Source: Prevotella sp.
GTDB lineage: Bacteria; Bacteroidota; Bacteroidia; Bacteroidales; Bacteroidaceae
Assembly (NCBI GenBank): GCA_017474515.1
Contig: JAFVHN010000099.1
Coordinates: forward strand, 1-64,000
DNA length: 64,000 nt
Direction: 5' to 3'
Shown: positions 16,840-27,009 of the stretch, piece after piece
Position numbering within the stretch: position 1 is the first letter of the stretch
Layout: the number at the start of each line of letters is the position of its first letter
The notes under the pieces: generated by a model
Told to the model about the DNA's origin: nothing
The model's input: only the letters and a program-made list of their open reading frames with translations
The model's database searches: none
Translations under genes and position numbers: made by a program

Positions 16840-18225
16840 ATGGAACTGAAAGACATCAAAGCCGTTTATTTCGTAGGCGCCGGAGGCATCGGCATGAGCG
16901 CGCTGGCACGCTATTTCCTGAAAAAGGGAATGGTGGTGGCCGGCTACGACAAAACACCCTCGCCGCTCACACAGATGCTGGAGAAGGAGGGCGCACTCAT
17001 TCACTACGAGGAGAACGTCGATGAAATACCCCACGCCTGCAAGAAGCCCGCGCAGACGCTCGTCATCTACACCCCCGCCGTGCCGCAAGACCACAAGGAG
17101 CTGTGCTTCTTCAGGCAAAAAGGATTCGAAATCCAAAAACGCGCACAGGTGCTCGGCACCATCACGCGCACACAAAAAGGGCTGTGCGTGGCGGGGACGC
17201 ACGGAAAGACGTCAACATCGACCATGTGCGCACACATCATGAACCAGTCGGCACTGGGTTGCAACGCCTTCCTGGGAGGCATCTCGAAGAACTACGGCAC
17301 CAACTACATCCTCTCCGACGACAGCGAGTTCGTGGTCATCGAGGCCGACGAGTTCGACCGCTCCTTCCACTGGCTGAGGCCATGGATGAGCGTCATCACC
17401 GCCACCGACCCCGACCACCTCGACATCTACGGCACCAAGGAGGCATACTTGGAGAGCTTCGAGCACTACACCACGCTCATACAGGAGGGCGGAGCGCTCA
17501 TCATTCACCGCGGACTGGAAATGAAACCCCAGACGCAGGCCGGCGTAAAGGTCTATGACTACGGGCTGGCCGAGGGCGACTTCCACGCCGAGAACGTGAA
17601 AATAGACAACGGCGAAATCACCTTCGACTTCGTGTCGCCGGTGGAAAACGTCACCAGGGTGAGGCTCGGGCAGCCCGTGCCCATCAACATCGAGAACGGC
17701 ATTGCCGCCATGGCCATGGCGCAGCTGAGCGGATGCAACGCCGAGGAACTGCGCTACGGCATGCAGACCTACCGGGGCGTGGACCGGCGGTTTGACTTCA
17801 AGCTGAAGAACAACCGCATCGTGTTCCTCTCGGATTATGCCCACCACCCGAAGGAAATCTACCAGAGCGCACGCAGCATCAGGCAACTCTACCCCGACCG
17901 GCGCATAACGGCCATCTTCCAGCCACACCTCTACACCCGCACACGCGACTTCTACCGCGAGTTTGCCGACAGCCTAAGCCAGCTCGACCAAGTGGTGCTC
18001 ACCGAGATTTATCCCGCACGCGAGGAGCCCATTCCCGGCGTCACCTCCGAGCTTATCTACGACAACCTGGCACCGGGCGTGGAGAAAATCATCATCAAGA
18101 AAGACGACGTGCAGGAGTTTGTGAAGAAAAACGACTTCGACGTGCTCATCGTGCTCGGGGCCGGAGACCTCGACAACCAGGTGCCCGCATTGGAAAAAAT
18201 TCTCAGGAAAAAGTACGGATGCTAA
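16840..18225 (+). CDS. murC: UDP-MurNAc L-alanine ligase MurC
   Basis: A 461-residue Mur ligase that adds L-alanine to UDP-MurNAc, the first peptide step. It opens with KAVYFVGAGGIGMSALA, has GTHGKTST at 119-126 for ATP binding, then EADEFDRSF and the C-terminal FQPHLYTRTRDF and DVLIVLGAGDLD signatures. It is complete and of normal length. It lies between murG and ftsQ; no ddl gene is present here, unlike in the E. coli dcw cluster. Confidence 0.97.
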   Translation: MELKDIKAVYFVGAGGIGMSALARYFLKKGMVVAGYDKTPSPLTQMLEKEGALIHYEENVDEIPHACKKPAQTLVIYTPAVPQDHKELCFFRQKGFEIQKRAQVLGTITRTQKGLCVAGTHGKTSTSTMCAHIMNQSALGCNAFLGGISKNYGTNYILSDDSEFVVIEADEFDRSFHWLRPWMSVITATDPDHLDIYGTKEAYLESFEHYTTLIQEGGALIIHRGLEMKPQTQAGVKVYDYGLAEGDFHAENVKIDNGEITFDFVSPVENVTRVRLGQPVPINIENGIAAMAMAQLSGCNAEELRYGMQTYRGVDRRFDFKLKNNRIVFLSDYAHHPKEIYQSARSIRQLYPDRRITAIFQPHLYTRTRDFYREFADSLSQLDQVVLTEIYPAREEPIPGVTSELIYDNLAPGVEKIIIKKDDVQEFVKKNDFDVLIVLGAGDLDNQVPALEKILRKKYGC

Positions 18226-18266
18226 GGCTTTTATAGCCGCAGCCCCCACACCATTGGCATAAAGGA

Positions 18267-19262
18267 ATGAAAATAAAATTGCACATCAACTGGAAGAAAA
18301 CGCTCATCGTGGTGCTCGACCTCATTTTGGCCGTGTACCTGGGCTTTGCCATGACGTCGTTTCGCAAACCCGACGAAACGATGAAGATGTGCACGAAGGT
18401 GAACATCAACATCACCGACGAGAACACCTACGGCTTCCTGAGTGCCCAAGAGATAAAGAAATTGCTCGAAAAGGAAAAACTCTACCCTCTGCAAAAGCAG
18501 ATGGCCGACATCAACCCGCGGAGCATCGAGGACGTGCTGAAGGAAAGTTCGTTCGTGAGCACGGCGCAATGCTTCAAGACACAAGACGGACACGTCAGCA
18601 TCACCGTGACGCAAAGGCTCCCCATCGTGAGGATTAAGAGCATCGACGGCGAAGATTACTACGTGGACGACAAGGGCGGAATCATGGCAAGCTCGTCATA
18701 CGTCAGCGACCTGATTATTGCCACCGGCTACATCGACCGCGACTTCGCAAGGCAATACCTGGCATTCCTCAACAGCCTGATTATGGACAACGAGTTCTGG
18801 AAAGACCAGATTGAGCAAATAAATGTCATGCCCGACAAGGGAATAGAACTGGTGCCCAGGGTGGGCGACCACATCGTGTTCCTGGGATACCTGCCAATGG
18901 AAAAGGACAAGGCAAAAAGGGAAAAGATGCTCACAAAATACGTCGTAGGCAAGCTGCAGAGGCTGGAGAAATTCTATAAATATGGGCTGAGCCAGGCCGG
19001 ATGGAACAAATACCACTACATCAGCCTGGAATACGACAACCAAATCATCTGCAAGCGAAAGGCCCGCGACTTTCCCCTGCCCGAACCGCCGAAGGCAGCG
19101 CCCGACTCCACCGCCACGGCAGCGCAGCAACCCGTGATGGACGAGGTGATAGAGGTGCTGCCCGGCGACACGGCAAAAGCAAAAACGCCGAAGGAAAGTC
19201 CGCAGAAAAAGGAACAAAAAGAGACAACAGAGAAAAAACAAGAACAAAAAAAACAATCATAG
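18267..19262 (+). CDS. ftsQ: Cell division protein FtsQ
   Basis: A 331-residue bitopic protein: short cytoplasmic N-terminus, membrane helix at about 12-30 (LIVVLDLILAVYLGF), then POTRA and FtsQ beta domains in the periplasm to about residue 265. A low-complexity Lys/Glu/Gln/Pro tail (about 270-331) follows, rich in charged residues. FtsQ anchors FtsB/FtsL in the divisome. Sequence identity to proteobacterial FtsQ is low, as usual for the phylum; the place between murC and ftsA supports the call. ftsA starts three bases after the stop. Confidence 0.9.
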   Translation: MKIKLHINWKKTLIVVLDLILAVYLGFAMTSFRKPDETMKMCTKVNINITDENTYGFLSAQEIKKLLEKEKLYPLQKQMADINPRSIEDVLKESSFVSTAQCFKTQDGHVSITVTQRLPIVRIKSIDGEDYYVDDKGGIMASSSYVSDLIIATGYIDRDFARQYLAFLNSLIMDNEFWKDQIEQINVMPDKGIELVPRVGDHIVFLGYLPMEKDKAKREKMLTKYVVGKLQRLEKFYKYGLSQAGWNKYHYISLEYDNQIICKRKARDFPLPEPPKAAPDSTATAAQQPVMDEVIEVLPGDTAKAKTPKESPQKKEQKETTEKKQEQKKQS

Positions 19263-19265
19263 CGT

Positions 19266-20732
19266 ATGGCCAAGGATTTTATCGTAGCAATTGAACTCGG
19301 TTCATCCAAGATGACCGGCATCGCTGGCAAGAAAAACCTCGACGGAAGCATCTCGGTGCTCGCCGTCGTCAAGGAGGAATCGTCCAGCTTCATCAGGAAG
19401 GGTGTCATTTACAACATTGACAAAACCGCACAATGCATAGCAAACATTGTGAAGAAACTCACCGCACAGCTCAAGACAGAAATCACACAGGTCTATGTGG
19501 GCGTGGGCGGACAGTCTATCCGAAGCGTCAAGAACGTCAACGTGAAAACGCTGCAACCCGACACCATCGTCACGCAAAACATGGTGAACGAACTGATGGA
19601 TGCCAACCGAAACATGGTCTATCAGGACCAGGAAATTCTCGACGCCGCCACACAGGAATACAAGGTTGACAGCCAATACCAGATGGACCCCGTGGGCATT
19701 CAGTGCTCAAGGCTTGAGGGCAACTTCCTCAACATCCTCTGGAGGAAGATGTTCTACCGCAACCTCAACAAGTGTTTCGACATGGCCAACGTGTCAATCG
19801 CCGAGATGTTTTTGGCACCGCTCGCACTGGCCGACAGCGTGCTCACCGACGCCGAGAAGCGCTCGGGATGCGCACTGGTGGACCTGGGGGCCGACACCAC
19901 CACCGTCAGCGTCTATTACAAAAACATCCTGCGCCACCTCGCGGTCATTCCCCTGGGAAGCAACAACATCACCAAGGACATTGCGTCGTTGCAGATGGAG
20001 GAGTCGCAGGCCGAGCAGATGAAACTGAGATATGCCAGCGCATGGACCGAAAACGGCGACATTGACAACTCGCTCAAGCTCACCATCGACTCCGAACGCT
20101 CGGTTGACAGCCGCAAATTCGTGGAAATAGTGGAAGGACGCGTGCAGGAAATCATCGAGAACGTATGGTACCAGGTGCCCTCCGACTACACCGACCGCCT
20201 GCTGGGAGGACTGATTATCACCGGCGGAGGCTCGAACATGAAGAACATTGAAACGGCTTTCCGCAACCACACACGCATTGAGAAAATACGCATCGCAAAG
20301 TTCGTCCAGCAGAGCATTTCGTCGAAAGACCCCCTCATCACCGCACGCAACGGCATGATGTGCACGGTCTTGGCACTCCTGGCAAAGGGCGACATGAGTT
20401 GCGCCGGCGAGGAAATAGACCAAAACGCCGACCTCTTCGACCCCTCAAGAAAGCAAAAAGGCAAAAACGAACCGCAACGCGAGCCCAGGACTCCGAGTGA
20501 ACTGGAGCCCGGAGTGGTTCAAACAGCCGCCGAAAAGCAGAAGATTGAGGAAGAAAGGAAACGCCTTGAAGAGGAAGAGGCCGCACGCCAGGCCGAGATA
20601 GCAGCCGAAGAAGCCCGGAAGAAGGCCGAAGAAGAAGAAAGAAAGAGAAGGGAAAATAGCGGAATGAAGAAATTCGGCAAGAAGATGGGCGCCTTCTTCA
20701 AGAAGCTCATCACCGAGACCGACGACGAATAA
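19266..20732 (+). CDS. ftsA: Cell division actin homologue FtsA
   Basis: A 488-residue actin-like ATPase that tethers FtsZ to the membrane. The fold runs from FIVAIELGSSKMTGIAG through GCALVDLGADTTTVSVYY (phosphate 2) to GGLIITGGGSNMKNIE (adenosine motif) near residue 320. After residue 400 comes a long Glu/Arg/Lys-rich, likely coiled-coil segment and a C-terminal amphipathic helix (KFGKKMGAFFKKLI), which would be the membrane-binding end. This charged extension makes it longer than E. coli FtsA (420 residues). It is followed by ftsZ after 62 bases. Confidence 0.96.
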   Translation: MAKDFIVAIELGSSKMTGIAGKKNLDGSISVLAVVKEESSSFIRKGVIYNIDKTAQCIANIVKKLTAQLKTEITQVYVGVGGQSIRSVKNVNVKTLQPDTIVTQNMVNELMDANRNMVYQDQEILDAATQEYKVDSQYQMDPVGIQCSRLEGNFLNILWRKMFYRNLNKCFDMANVSIAEMFLAPLALADSVLTDAEKRSGCALVDLGADTTTVSVYYKNILRHLAVIPLGSNNITKDIASLQMEESQAEQMKLRYASAWTENGDIDNSLKLTIDSERSVDSRKFVEIVEGRVQEIIENVWYQVPSDYTDRLLGGLIITGGGSNMKNIETAFRNHTRIEKIRIAKFVQQSISSKDPLITARNGMMCTVLALLAKGDMSCAGEEIDQNADLFDPSRKQKGKNEPQREPRTPSELEPGVVQTAAEKQKIEEERKRLEEEEAARQAEIAAEEARKKAEEEERKRRENSGMKKFGKKMGAFFKKLITETDDE

Positions 20733-20794
20733 AAAGCAAGACCAGAGAGAGAAGAAAAGTTCACCATATTAACACCTTACAAACAAATAAGATT

Positions 20795-22120
20795 ATGGCA
20801 GACAATAAAACCCAATTAGATATACTCGATTTCGGAGAGCCCGAAAAAGAGAACAGCATCATCAAGGTCATCGGCGTGGGAGGCGGCGGAGGCAATGCCG
20901 TCAACCACATGTACCGCGAAGGCATCCACGACGTCACCTTCGTGCTCTGCAACACCGACAACCAGGCACTCAACGACTCGCCGGTGCCCGTACACCTGCA
21001 GTTGGGAAAAGAGGGACTGGGAGCCGGCAACAAGCCTGAGAAAGCCCAGCAGGCCGCCGAAGAAAGCATTGACGACGTACGCAAGATGCTCAACGACGGC
21101 ACAAAAATGGCATTCATCACCGCCGGCATGGGCGGAGGAACGGGCACCGGCGCAGCACCGGTCATCGCCCGCGTGAGCAAGGAGCTCGACATCCTCACCG
21201 TGGGCATCGTCACCATCCCCTTCCGCTTTGAGGGACCGAAAAAAATCGACCAGGCACTCGACGGCGTGGAGGAAATGGCCAAGCACGTTGACGCCCTGCT
21301 CGTCATCAACAACGAGCGGCTGCGCGAAATCTATCCCGAGCTCACCGTGCTCGACGCTTTCGCCAAGGCCGACGACACCCTCTCGGTGGCCGCAAAGTCA
21401 ATCGCGGAAATCATTACCGTACACGGACTCATCAACCTCGACTTCAACGACGTGAAGACCGTGCTCAAGGACGGCGGAGTGGCCATTATGTCAACGGGTT
21501 ACGGTGAAGGCGAAGGGCGCGTGAAAAAAGCCATCGAGGACGCCCTCAACTCGCCGCTGCTCAACGACAACGACGTGTTCAACTCGAAGAAAATCCTGCT
21601 TTCCATCTCCTTCTGCTCGGATAAGAATTCCAAGCAGGGCCTCATGATGGAAGAAATGAACGACGTGAACGACTTCATGGCAAAGTTCGGCAAAGACTTT
21701 GAAATAAAATGGGGCCTTGCCACCGACCCCGAACTGGGCGAGAAGGTGAAAGTAACCATCCTGGCCACCGGCTTCGGCATAGAGGACGTGGACGGCATGA
21801 GCGGACACTTCACCAAGCGCACGCAGGAGGAGGCCGACCGCCTGGCCGCCGAGGAGGAGAAAGCCGCCGAGCGCCAGGACCGCCGCAACCGCTACTACGG
21901 CAAGGACGGCTCGACGGCCCAATACAAGCGCCGCCCGCACATCTTCATCTTCAGGCCCGAGGACCTCGACAACGACGACGTCATCAGCGACGTGGAGCAA
22001 ACGCCTACCTACAAGCGCACGCGCCAGGTGCTCGACGAGATTAGGAACAAGGCCGCCGGACAGCTGCAGGCCTCCGACATAGAAAAGAAGGAGCCCATAC
22101 AGGGCACCATCAAGTTCTGA
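20795..22120 (+). CDS. ftsZ: Cell division tubulin homologue FtsZ
   Basis: A 441-residue GTPase that assembles the division ring. The N-terminal KVIGVGGGGGNAVNHM and the tubulin signature GGGTGTG at 113-119 are intact, as is the synergy-loop region NDVKTVLKDGGVAIMSTG. A variable charged linker follows about residue 320. Near the end the segment TYKRTRQVLDEIR resembles the conserved C-terminal peptide, placed further from the terminus than in E. coli, with QGTIKF at the end. It is the last division gene of the cluster. Confidence 0.98.
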   Translation: MADNKTQLDILDFGEPEKENSIIKVIGVGGGGGNAVNHMYREGIHDVTFVLCNTDNQALNDSPVPVHLQLGKEGLGAGNKPEKAQQAAEESIDDVRKMLNDGTKMAFITAGMGGGTGTGAAPVIARVSKELDILTVGIVTIPFRFEGPKKIDQALDGVEEMAKHVDALLVINNERLREIYPELTVLDAFAKADDTLSVAAKSIAEIITVHGLINLDFNDVKTVLKDGGVAIMSTGYGEGEGRVKKAIEDALNSPLLNDNDVFNSKKILLSISFCSDKNSKQGLMMEEMNDVNDFMAKFGKDFEIKWGLATDPELGEKVKVTILATGFGIEDVDGMSGHFTKRTQEEADRLAAEEEKAAERQDRRNRYYGKDGSTAQYKRRPHIFIFRPEDLDNDDVISDVEQTPTYKRTRQVLDEIRNKAAGQLQASDIEKKEPIQGTIKF

Positions 22121-22159
22121 AAACAACAAGTGCAACCATTATAAAAAGACATTTCAACC

Positions 22160-22609
22160 ATGACCATATTCGACAAAGTCAGCGAAGACATCAAGTCGGC
22201 CATGAAAGCCCGCGACAAAGTGAGGCTCGAAACGCTGCGCAACATCAAGAAAGTATTCCTCGAGGCCAAGACAGCCCCCGGCGCCAACGACACGCTGGAG
22301 GATGCCGACGCCCTGAAAATCATATCGAAACTGGCCAAGCAGGGCCGCGAAACGGCATCCACCTACCAGCAGGCGGGCCGCGCCGACCTGGCCGACGGCG
22401 AGCTGGCGCAGGTGGCAGTGCTCGAGGAGTATCTGCCCAAGCAGCTCAGCGAGGAAGACATCGAGGCCGCCGTGCGCGACATCATTGCCCAGACCGGCGC
22501 ATCGTCGATGAAAGACATGGGCCGCGTGATGGGCCTGGCTTCCAAGCAAATGGCCGGACAGGCCGACGGCCGCACCATCTCAGCCATCGTGAAGAGGCTG
22601 CTCTCCTGA
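22160..22609 (+). CDS. yqeY: GatB/YqeY domain protein
   Basis: A 149-residue YqeY protein, related to the C-terminal tRNA-binding domain of GatB but standing alone. It begins MTIFDKVSEDIKSAMKARDK with the typical RLETLRNIK, and carries ELAQVAVLEEYLPKQLSEE and GKVMG-like DMGRVMGLASKQMAGQADG. Its exact role is unknown; a link to tRNA amidation or mischarging is often assumed. It starts 39 bases after ftsZ and ends before a strong terminator, so it is probably the last gene of the dcw transcript. Confidence 0.93.
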   Translation: MTIFDKVSEDIKSAMKARDKVRLETLRNIKKVFLEAKTAPGANDTLEDADALKIISKLAKQGRETASTYQQAGRADLADGELAQVAVLEEYLPKQLSEEDIEAAVRDIIAQTGASSMKDMGRVMGLASKQMAGQADGRTISAIVKRLLS

Positions 22610-22695
22610 AAAAAGTCTAATAACAAGGCAACACAACATAACGCTTTTACATCTTATTTTTTATAACTCATACGAACGAAAACCATAATACCGCG

Positions 22696-22733
22696 CGCCC
22701 CTAACTCGTGAGAGCCAGGGGCGTTTTTTTTTT
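22696..22733 (+). terminator. Intrinsic terminator of the dcw cluster
   Basis: The stem CGCCCCT (22696-22702) pairs with AGGGGCG (22717-22723) and is followed by ten Ts. It marks the 3' end of the mraZ-yqeY transcription unit. Confidence 0.9.
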
Positions 22734-22736
22734 GAG

Positions 22737-22812
22737 CTTAGGAAGACCTAGGAACTCCTAGGAAAGCCTAGGAAAACCTAGGAAGTCCTAGGAGCTCCTA
22801 GGAAAGCCTAAA
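22737..22812. repeat. CCTAGG array, 10-bp period
   Basis: Seven or so tandem units of CCTAGGAAnn repeat with a 10-base period. The last CCTA contains the stop codon of the minus-strand dGTPase gene (22808-22810), so the array reaches into the coding end. The related array is at 41092-41187. Confidence 0.9.
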
Positions 22813-24145
22813 CGATAGGCAGCGATATCCCGTTGATTTTCTGATAGATATCGAGGGCAAACACATCGGTCATGCCGCTCACATAATCGATGACCGCCAT
22901 GATGCGCGTTTCAAGCTCAGGGCTGTCAATATAGTACTGGCTGCTCACCCGCTGTATGAGCTGCTGGGAAAAATAGCGGTCGGGATGCCTGACAGCCTCC
23001 GTCATGGTCTGCATGAGCGTTTCGATGATGCGGAAACCCGACAGCTCAACGTCGAGCACGGGCTTGCTGCGGTAGATTTTCTCCACCGAAAGCGCCGAGC
23101 ACCGCCGATAGGCCCGCAGTGGCATTTCGTCAATATGGTCGATGAGCGCGCCCTGGAACACGCCTTCAAGTATTTCGCCCTCATGGTCGCAAAACACGCG
23201 GGCGCACTCGCTCTCCAGCCTTCCTATGACGCAGCTGCGCATATAGACCACCTTCTCGTTGTCGTCGTCGATGCCCTCGTCGGCTATGCGCTGCCAGATG
23301 TGGCGCTGCTCGTCATCGGTGAAGAAGGCCAGCAGCAGGTCCGACGTCTGCTCAAACGACAGGATGCGCAATTTGTGGGCATCCTCAATGTCCATGATTT
23401 CGTAGCAGATGTCGTCGGCGGCCTCCACCAGATACACCAGCGGGTGGCGCACATAGCGCAGCGGCTCGCCGGGCGCCGAGATGCAGGGAATGCCCATGTC
23501 GGCAGCAATGCGCTGATAATAGGCGCGGTCGGCATCGAAGAACCCGAACTTGCCCTTCTTGCCCGCCGCCGACGACGAGCACGGATATTTCACAATGCTG
23601 CCCAGCATGGGGTAGGTCATGACAAACCCGCCCTCGCGGCGGCCCTTGAAACGGTAGGTGAGCAGGTGGAAGGCATTGGCGTTGCCCTCGAAATGCGTCA
23701 CATCGTTCCAGAAAGCCGGCGACACCTCGCGTTGCAGGTCCTGGCCGGGGCCTTCCTTGAAAAAGGCCTGGATGGCCTTCTCGCCGGAATGTCCGAAGGG
23801 CGGATTGCCCAAGTCGTGGGCCAGGCAAGCGGCACTGACAATGGTGCCGATTTGCATGAACAAAGAGTCGGAGAGCTCAGGATGCCGCTCCGACAACATG
23901 TGGGCCACATCGTTGCCCAGCGACATGCCGACGCTGGCCACCTCCAGCGAGTGCGTCAGGCGGTTGTGTACAAAAACGCTGCCGGGCAGCGGAAACACCT
24001 GCGTCTTGTTCTGCAGGCGCCGGAACGGGGCCGAAAAGACCAGCCGGTCGTAGTCGCGCTTGAACTCCGAGCGGTCGTCGTGGCGCTCCAGGTGGCGGCT
24101 CTCCTGGCCCAGCCGCTTCGTGGTGATGAGTTGTTTCCAGTTCAT
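22808..24145 (-). CDS. dgt: Deoxyguanosinetriphosphate triphosphohydrolase
   Basis: A 445-residue HD-domain dNTP triphosphohydrolase, which splits dGTP to deoxyguanosine and triphosphate. The start was set at MNWKQLITTKRLG; an upstream ATG adds seven residues but overlaps the promoter-like box. HD-domain motifs are FPLPGSVFVHNRLTHSLEVA (first His), AACLAHDLGNPPFGHSGE (HD pair) and later YLVEAADDICYEIMDIED. Length fits bacterial Dgt. The gene is convergent with yqeY, separated by a terminator and the CCTAGG array. Substrate preference beyond dGTP cannot be told. Confidence 0.93.
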   Translation of the reverse strand: MNWKQLITTKRLGQESRHLERHDDRSEFKRDYDRLVFSAPFRRLQNKTQVFPLPGSVFVHNRLTHSLEVASVGMSLGNDVAHMLSERHPELSDSLFMQIGTIVSAACLAHDLGNPPFGHSGEKAIQAFFKEGPGQDLQREVSPAFWNDVTHFEGNANAFHLLTYRFKGRREGGFVMTYPMLGSIVKYPCSSSAAGKKGKFGFFDADRAYYQRIAADMGIPCISAPGEPLRYVRHPLVYLVEAADDICYEIMDIEDAHKLRILSFEQTSDLLLAFFTDDEQRHIWQRIADEGIDDDNEKVVYMRSCVIGRLESECARVFCDHEGEILEGVFQGALIDHIDEMPLRAYRRCSALSVEKIYRSKPVLDVELSGFRIIETLMQTMTEAVRHPDRYFSQQLIQRVSSQYYIDSPELETRIMAVIDYVSGMTDVFALDIYQKINGISLPIV

Positions 24146-24153
24146 AATCACTG

Positions 24154-24161
24154 CAAAATTA
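24154..24161 (-). promoter_or_regulatory. Putative -7 box of dgt
   Basis: TAATTTTG on the minus strand matches TAnnTTTG. The predicted start of transcription would be around 24147, only a couple of bases before the chosen ATG, so the message may be leaderless. Confidence 0.45.
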
Positions 24162-24312
24162 CGCATTTGTTTTCATTACACCAATTTTTTTGCCACGTTT
24201 TCATGCACATCGGCCAAAAGTCGGTTTCCACTGAGGGCAGAACGTATGTTTTGCGAGCCTTGAACTTCAAAAAACGGGCCGCAAAACAGGGGAGTTTTGC
24301 TGGGTAGTTTTT

Positions 24313-24516
24313 ATGAAAAATCTTGACAAAATTGCCAAATTTTCACTAGTTTTGTAAAGGCTTGATAATCAGCGACTTGAAAATCCACCAAAGTTTGACC
24401 GCAAATTTCAAGGGGAAATCTTCAAGATCTCTCTCCTCAATCTTCAAGATTTCTCCCCGAAATTTGCGGTCAAGCCTTCCGGTGGTCAAAGATTTTTATG
24501 AAAAATCTTGACAAAA
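24313..24516 (-). repeat. 204-bp interspersed element, copy C
   Basis: Same length as copy A but in reverse orientation. The end repeats ATGAAAAATCTTGACAAAA are at 24313-24331 and 24498-24516. The core at 24394-24473 begins TTTGACCGCAAATTTC and ends GAAATTTGCGGTCAA. It lies between dgt and dut. Apart from this, 24146-24597 holds no gene. Confidence 0.85.
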
Positions 24517-24573
24517 CGGGGCCGCGAAATTTCACTCCGCCCTCTATAACTAAGGTTAAAAAAATAGGGGGCA

Positions 24574-24605
24574 TTTGCACGTTTTGAAAATAATGCTTAC
24601 CTTTG
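24574..24605 (+). promoter_or_regulatory. Promoter of the dut operon
   Basis: TTTG at 24574-24577 and TACCTTTG at 24598-24605 are separated by 20 bases, matching the Bacteroidetes -33/-7 pattern. Transcription would start near 24612, so the whole TCTAGA array lies in the dut leader. Confidence 0.7.
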
Positions 24606-24639
24606 CAAGATGATAGGGATATTTCCAGGAAAACCCAGA

Positions 24640-24755
24640 TGATTTAGAAGCCCTGGAAGATTCCTGGAGAATTTAGAAAATCTAGAATATCTAGAAAATC
24701 TAGAGAATCTAGGAAATCTAGAACTTCTAGAAAATCTAGAGCCTCTAGGAAAACC
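24640..24755. repeat. TCTAGA array, 9-bp period
   Basis: From about 24680 to 24750 there are at least seven units of TCTAGAnnn with a nine-base period; less regular related units precede it. The array is within the probable 5' leader of dut, ending about 25 bases before the start codon. The same unit occurs at 43695-43785. Confidence 0.85.
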
Positions 24756-24775
24756 TCTAAAGAAAAAGCCGCAAA

Positions 24776-25210
<435 letters not shown>

Positions 25211-25217
25211 GAACACC

Positions 25218-26999
25218 ATGCAGAAGACCACAACAACTTTCATACAGCTTCTCTTGCTGGCCGCCACGGTGCTGCTGACGAATTGCGCACACACCCAGAC
25301 GGCACTGAAGCCGGCCACACAGGAAACGGCCACACAGGGCGTGCGCAAGAAGCTGACCTACAACGAGTCGCAGCGCCTGAAATACTTCTACTATGAGGCC
25401 ATCAACCAGCAGGAGAAGAACAACTACAGCGATGCCTTCGAACTGCTCAGGCACTGTCTGACCATCGACCCCACGGCGCCCGAGGTGAACTTCACCATTG
25501 CCGCCTACTACGGCGCCATGAAAAACGACTCCTTGGCCATGCAGAGCTACGAAAAGGCGGCGGCCATGAGCCCCGCCAACGCCACCTTCCAGGAACGGCT
25601 GGCACAGATGTACATCGGCACGAAGGACATGGAAAAGGCGGCGCAGGCCTACGAAAACATCTACCAGGCCAACCGCAGCCGCACCGACGTGCTCTACACG
25701 CTGATGAAACTCTACAACTACATGGAGGACTACGACCAGATGCTGCGAACCCTCGACCGCATAGAGGCCGTGGAGGGCAGCAACGAGGAAATAGCCATCT
25801 CCAGAATGGGCATCTACGAGGAACTGGGCGACAAGAAAAAGGCCCTCAACGTGCTGAAAAAACTCACCGAGGAGCATCCGCTCGACATGAACTACCGCGT
25901 AATGATGGGCAACTGGCTGTTGCAGAACGGAAAGTCGTTTGAGGCCCTGAAGGAATACAACAAGGTGCTGGAGGCCGAGCCCGGCAACCAGGAGGTGCGC
26001 ATGTCGCTCCTCGACTACTACCGCACCGTGGGAAAAGACAGCACCGCACGCATGTTGCAAGAGCAGCTGCTCATCAGCCCCAACACGCCGTCGCAGACCA
26101 AGATGCAGCTGATGAAGAACGTGGTGGCCGAAAACGAGCAGCAGGGAGGCGACAGCACCAAGGTGCTCGACCTTTTTGCCAGGATTCTTCAAGAGCCGCA
26201 GGAGAACGCCGACATGGTGCAGCTGTGCGCGGCATACATGTCGTTGAAGGAAATGCCGCAAGACACCATCAACGCCATGTTGGAGAAAGCCCTCGAGATA
26301 GAGCCCGACGAGGCATCGGTGAGGCAGCAGCTCATTCAGGCGCTCTGGGAGGAGAAAGACTTCGACCGCGTCATACAGGTGTGCATTCCGGCAACGGAAT
26401 ACAACCCCGAGGAAATGGTGTTCTACTACTTCCTCGGCATGGCCTATTTCCAGAAAAACGACAAGGACAACGCGCTGGAGGCCTTCAGGCAGGGCGTGAC
26501 GCAAATCAACGAGCAAACCAACAAGAACCTGGCATCGGACTTCTATGCCATCATGGGCGACATTCTGCACGAGAAAGACAGGACCGAGGAGGCTTTCGCC
26601 GCCTACGACAGTGCGCTGCAATGGAAACCCGACAACTCGTTCGCGCTCAACAACTACGCCTATTTCCTCTGCCTGGAGGGGAAAGACCTGCAAAAAGCCG
26701 AGCAGATGAGTTATAAAAGCATCAAGGCCGACCCCACCAACGCCAACAACCTCGACACCTACGCCTGGATTTTGTTCAACCAGGAACGCTACGAGGAGGC
26801 CAAGACCTACATCGAGCAGGCCATCGCGAACGACTCCGTGCCCTCGTCAACGGTGCTGGAGCATGCCGGAGACATCTATGCCAATTGCGACGATATGGAA
26901 AAAGCCATGGAATACTGGCAAAAAGCCTATGAGCTGGGCGACGGCAGTCCCCTGCTGGCAAGAAAGATAAAACTGAAAAAATATATCAAGGAAAAGTAA
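25218..26999 (+). CDS. TPR-repeat lipoprotein
   Basis: A 593-residue lipoprotein (signal with lipobox LTNC, Cys23) made almost wholly of tetratricopeptide repeats from about residue 50 to 580; clear units include AFELLRHCLTIDPTAPEVN, AFAAYDSALQWKPDNSFALN and AKTYIEQAIANDSVP. TPR solenoids serve as protein-binding scaffolds, here likely in the periplasm or at the inner face of the outer membrane. Bacteroidetes keep this gene together with dut and the following DUF4292 and LytM-like genes, suggesting a role in envelope assembly, but the function is not established. It starts seven bases after dut. Confidence 0.88.
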   Translation: MQKTTTTFIQLLLLAATVLLTNCAHTQTALKPATQETATQGVRKKLTYNESQRLKYFYYEAINQQEKNNYSDAFELLRHCLTIDPTAPEVNFTIAAYYGAMKNDSLAMQSYEKAAAMSPANATFQERLAQMYIGTKDMEKAAQAYENIYQANRSRTDVLYTLMKLYNYMEDYDQMLRTLDRIEAVEGSNEEIAISRMGIYEELGDKKKALNVLKKLTEEHPLDMNYRVMMGNWLLQNGKSFEALKEYNKVLEAEPGNQEVRMSLLDYYRTVGKDSTARMLQEQLLISPNTPSQTKMQLMKNVVAENEQQGGDSTKVLDLFARILQEPQENADMVQLCAAYMSLKEMPQDTINAMLEKALEIEPDEASVRQQLIQALWEEKDFDRVIQVCIPATEYNPEEMVFYYFLGMAYFQKNDKDNALEAFRQGVTQINEQTNKNLASDFYAIMGDILHEKDRTEEAFAAYDSALQWKPDNSFALNNYAYFLCLEGKDLQKAEQMSYKSIKADPTNANNLDTYAWILFNQERYEEAKTYIEQAIANDSVPSSTVLEHAGDIYANCDDMEKAMEYWQKAYELGDGSPLLARKIKLKKYIKEK

Positions 27000-27009
27000 A
27001 AAAAGGACT

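Noticed and set aside
22985-24307. Plus-strand 440-residue ORF opposite dgt
   Set aside because: Fully antisense to a clear HD-domain gene and lacks recognisable motifs.
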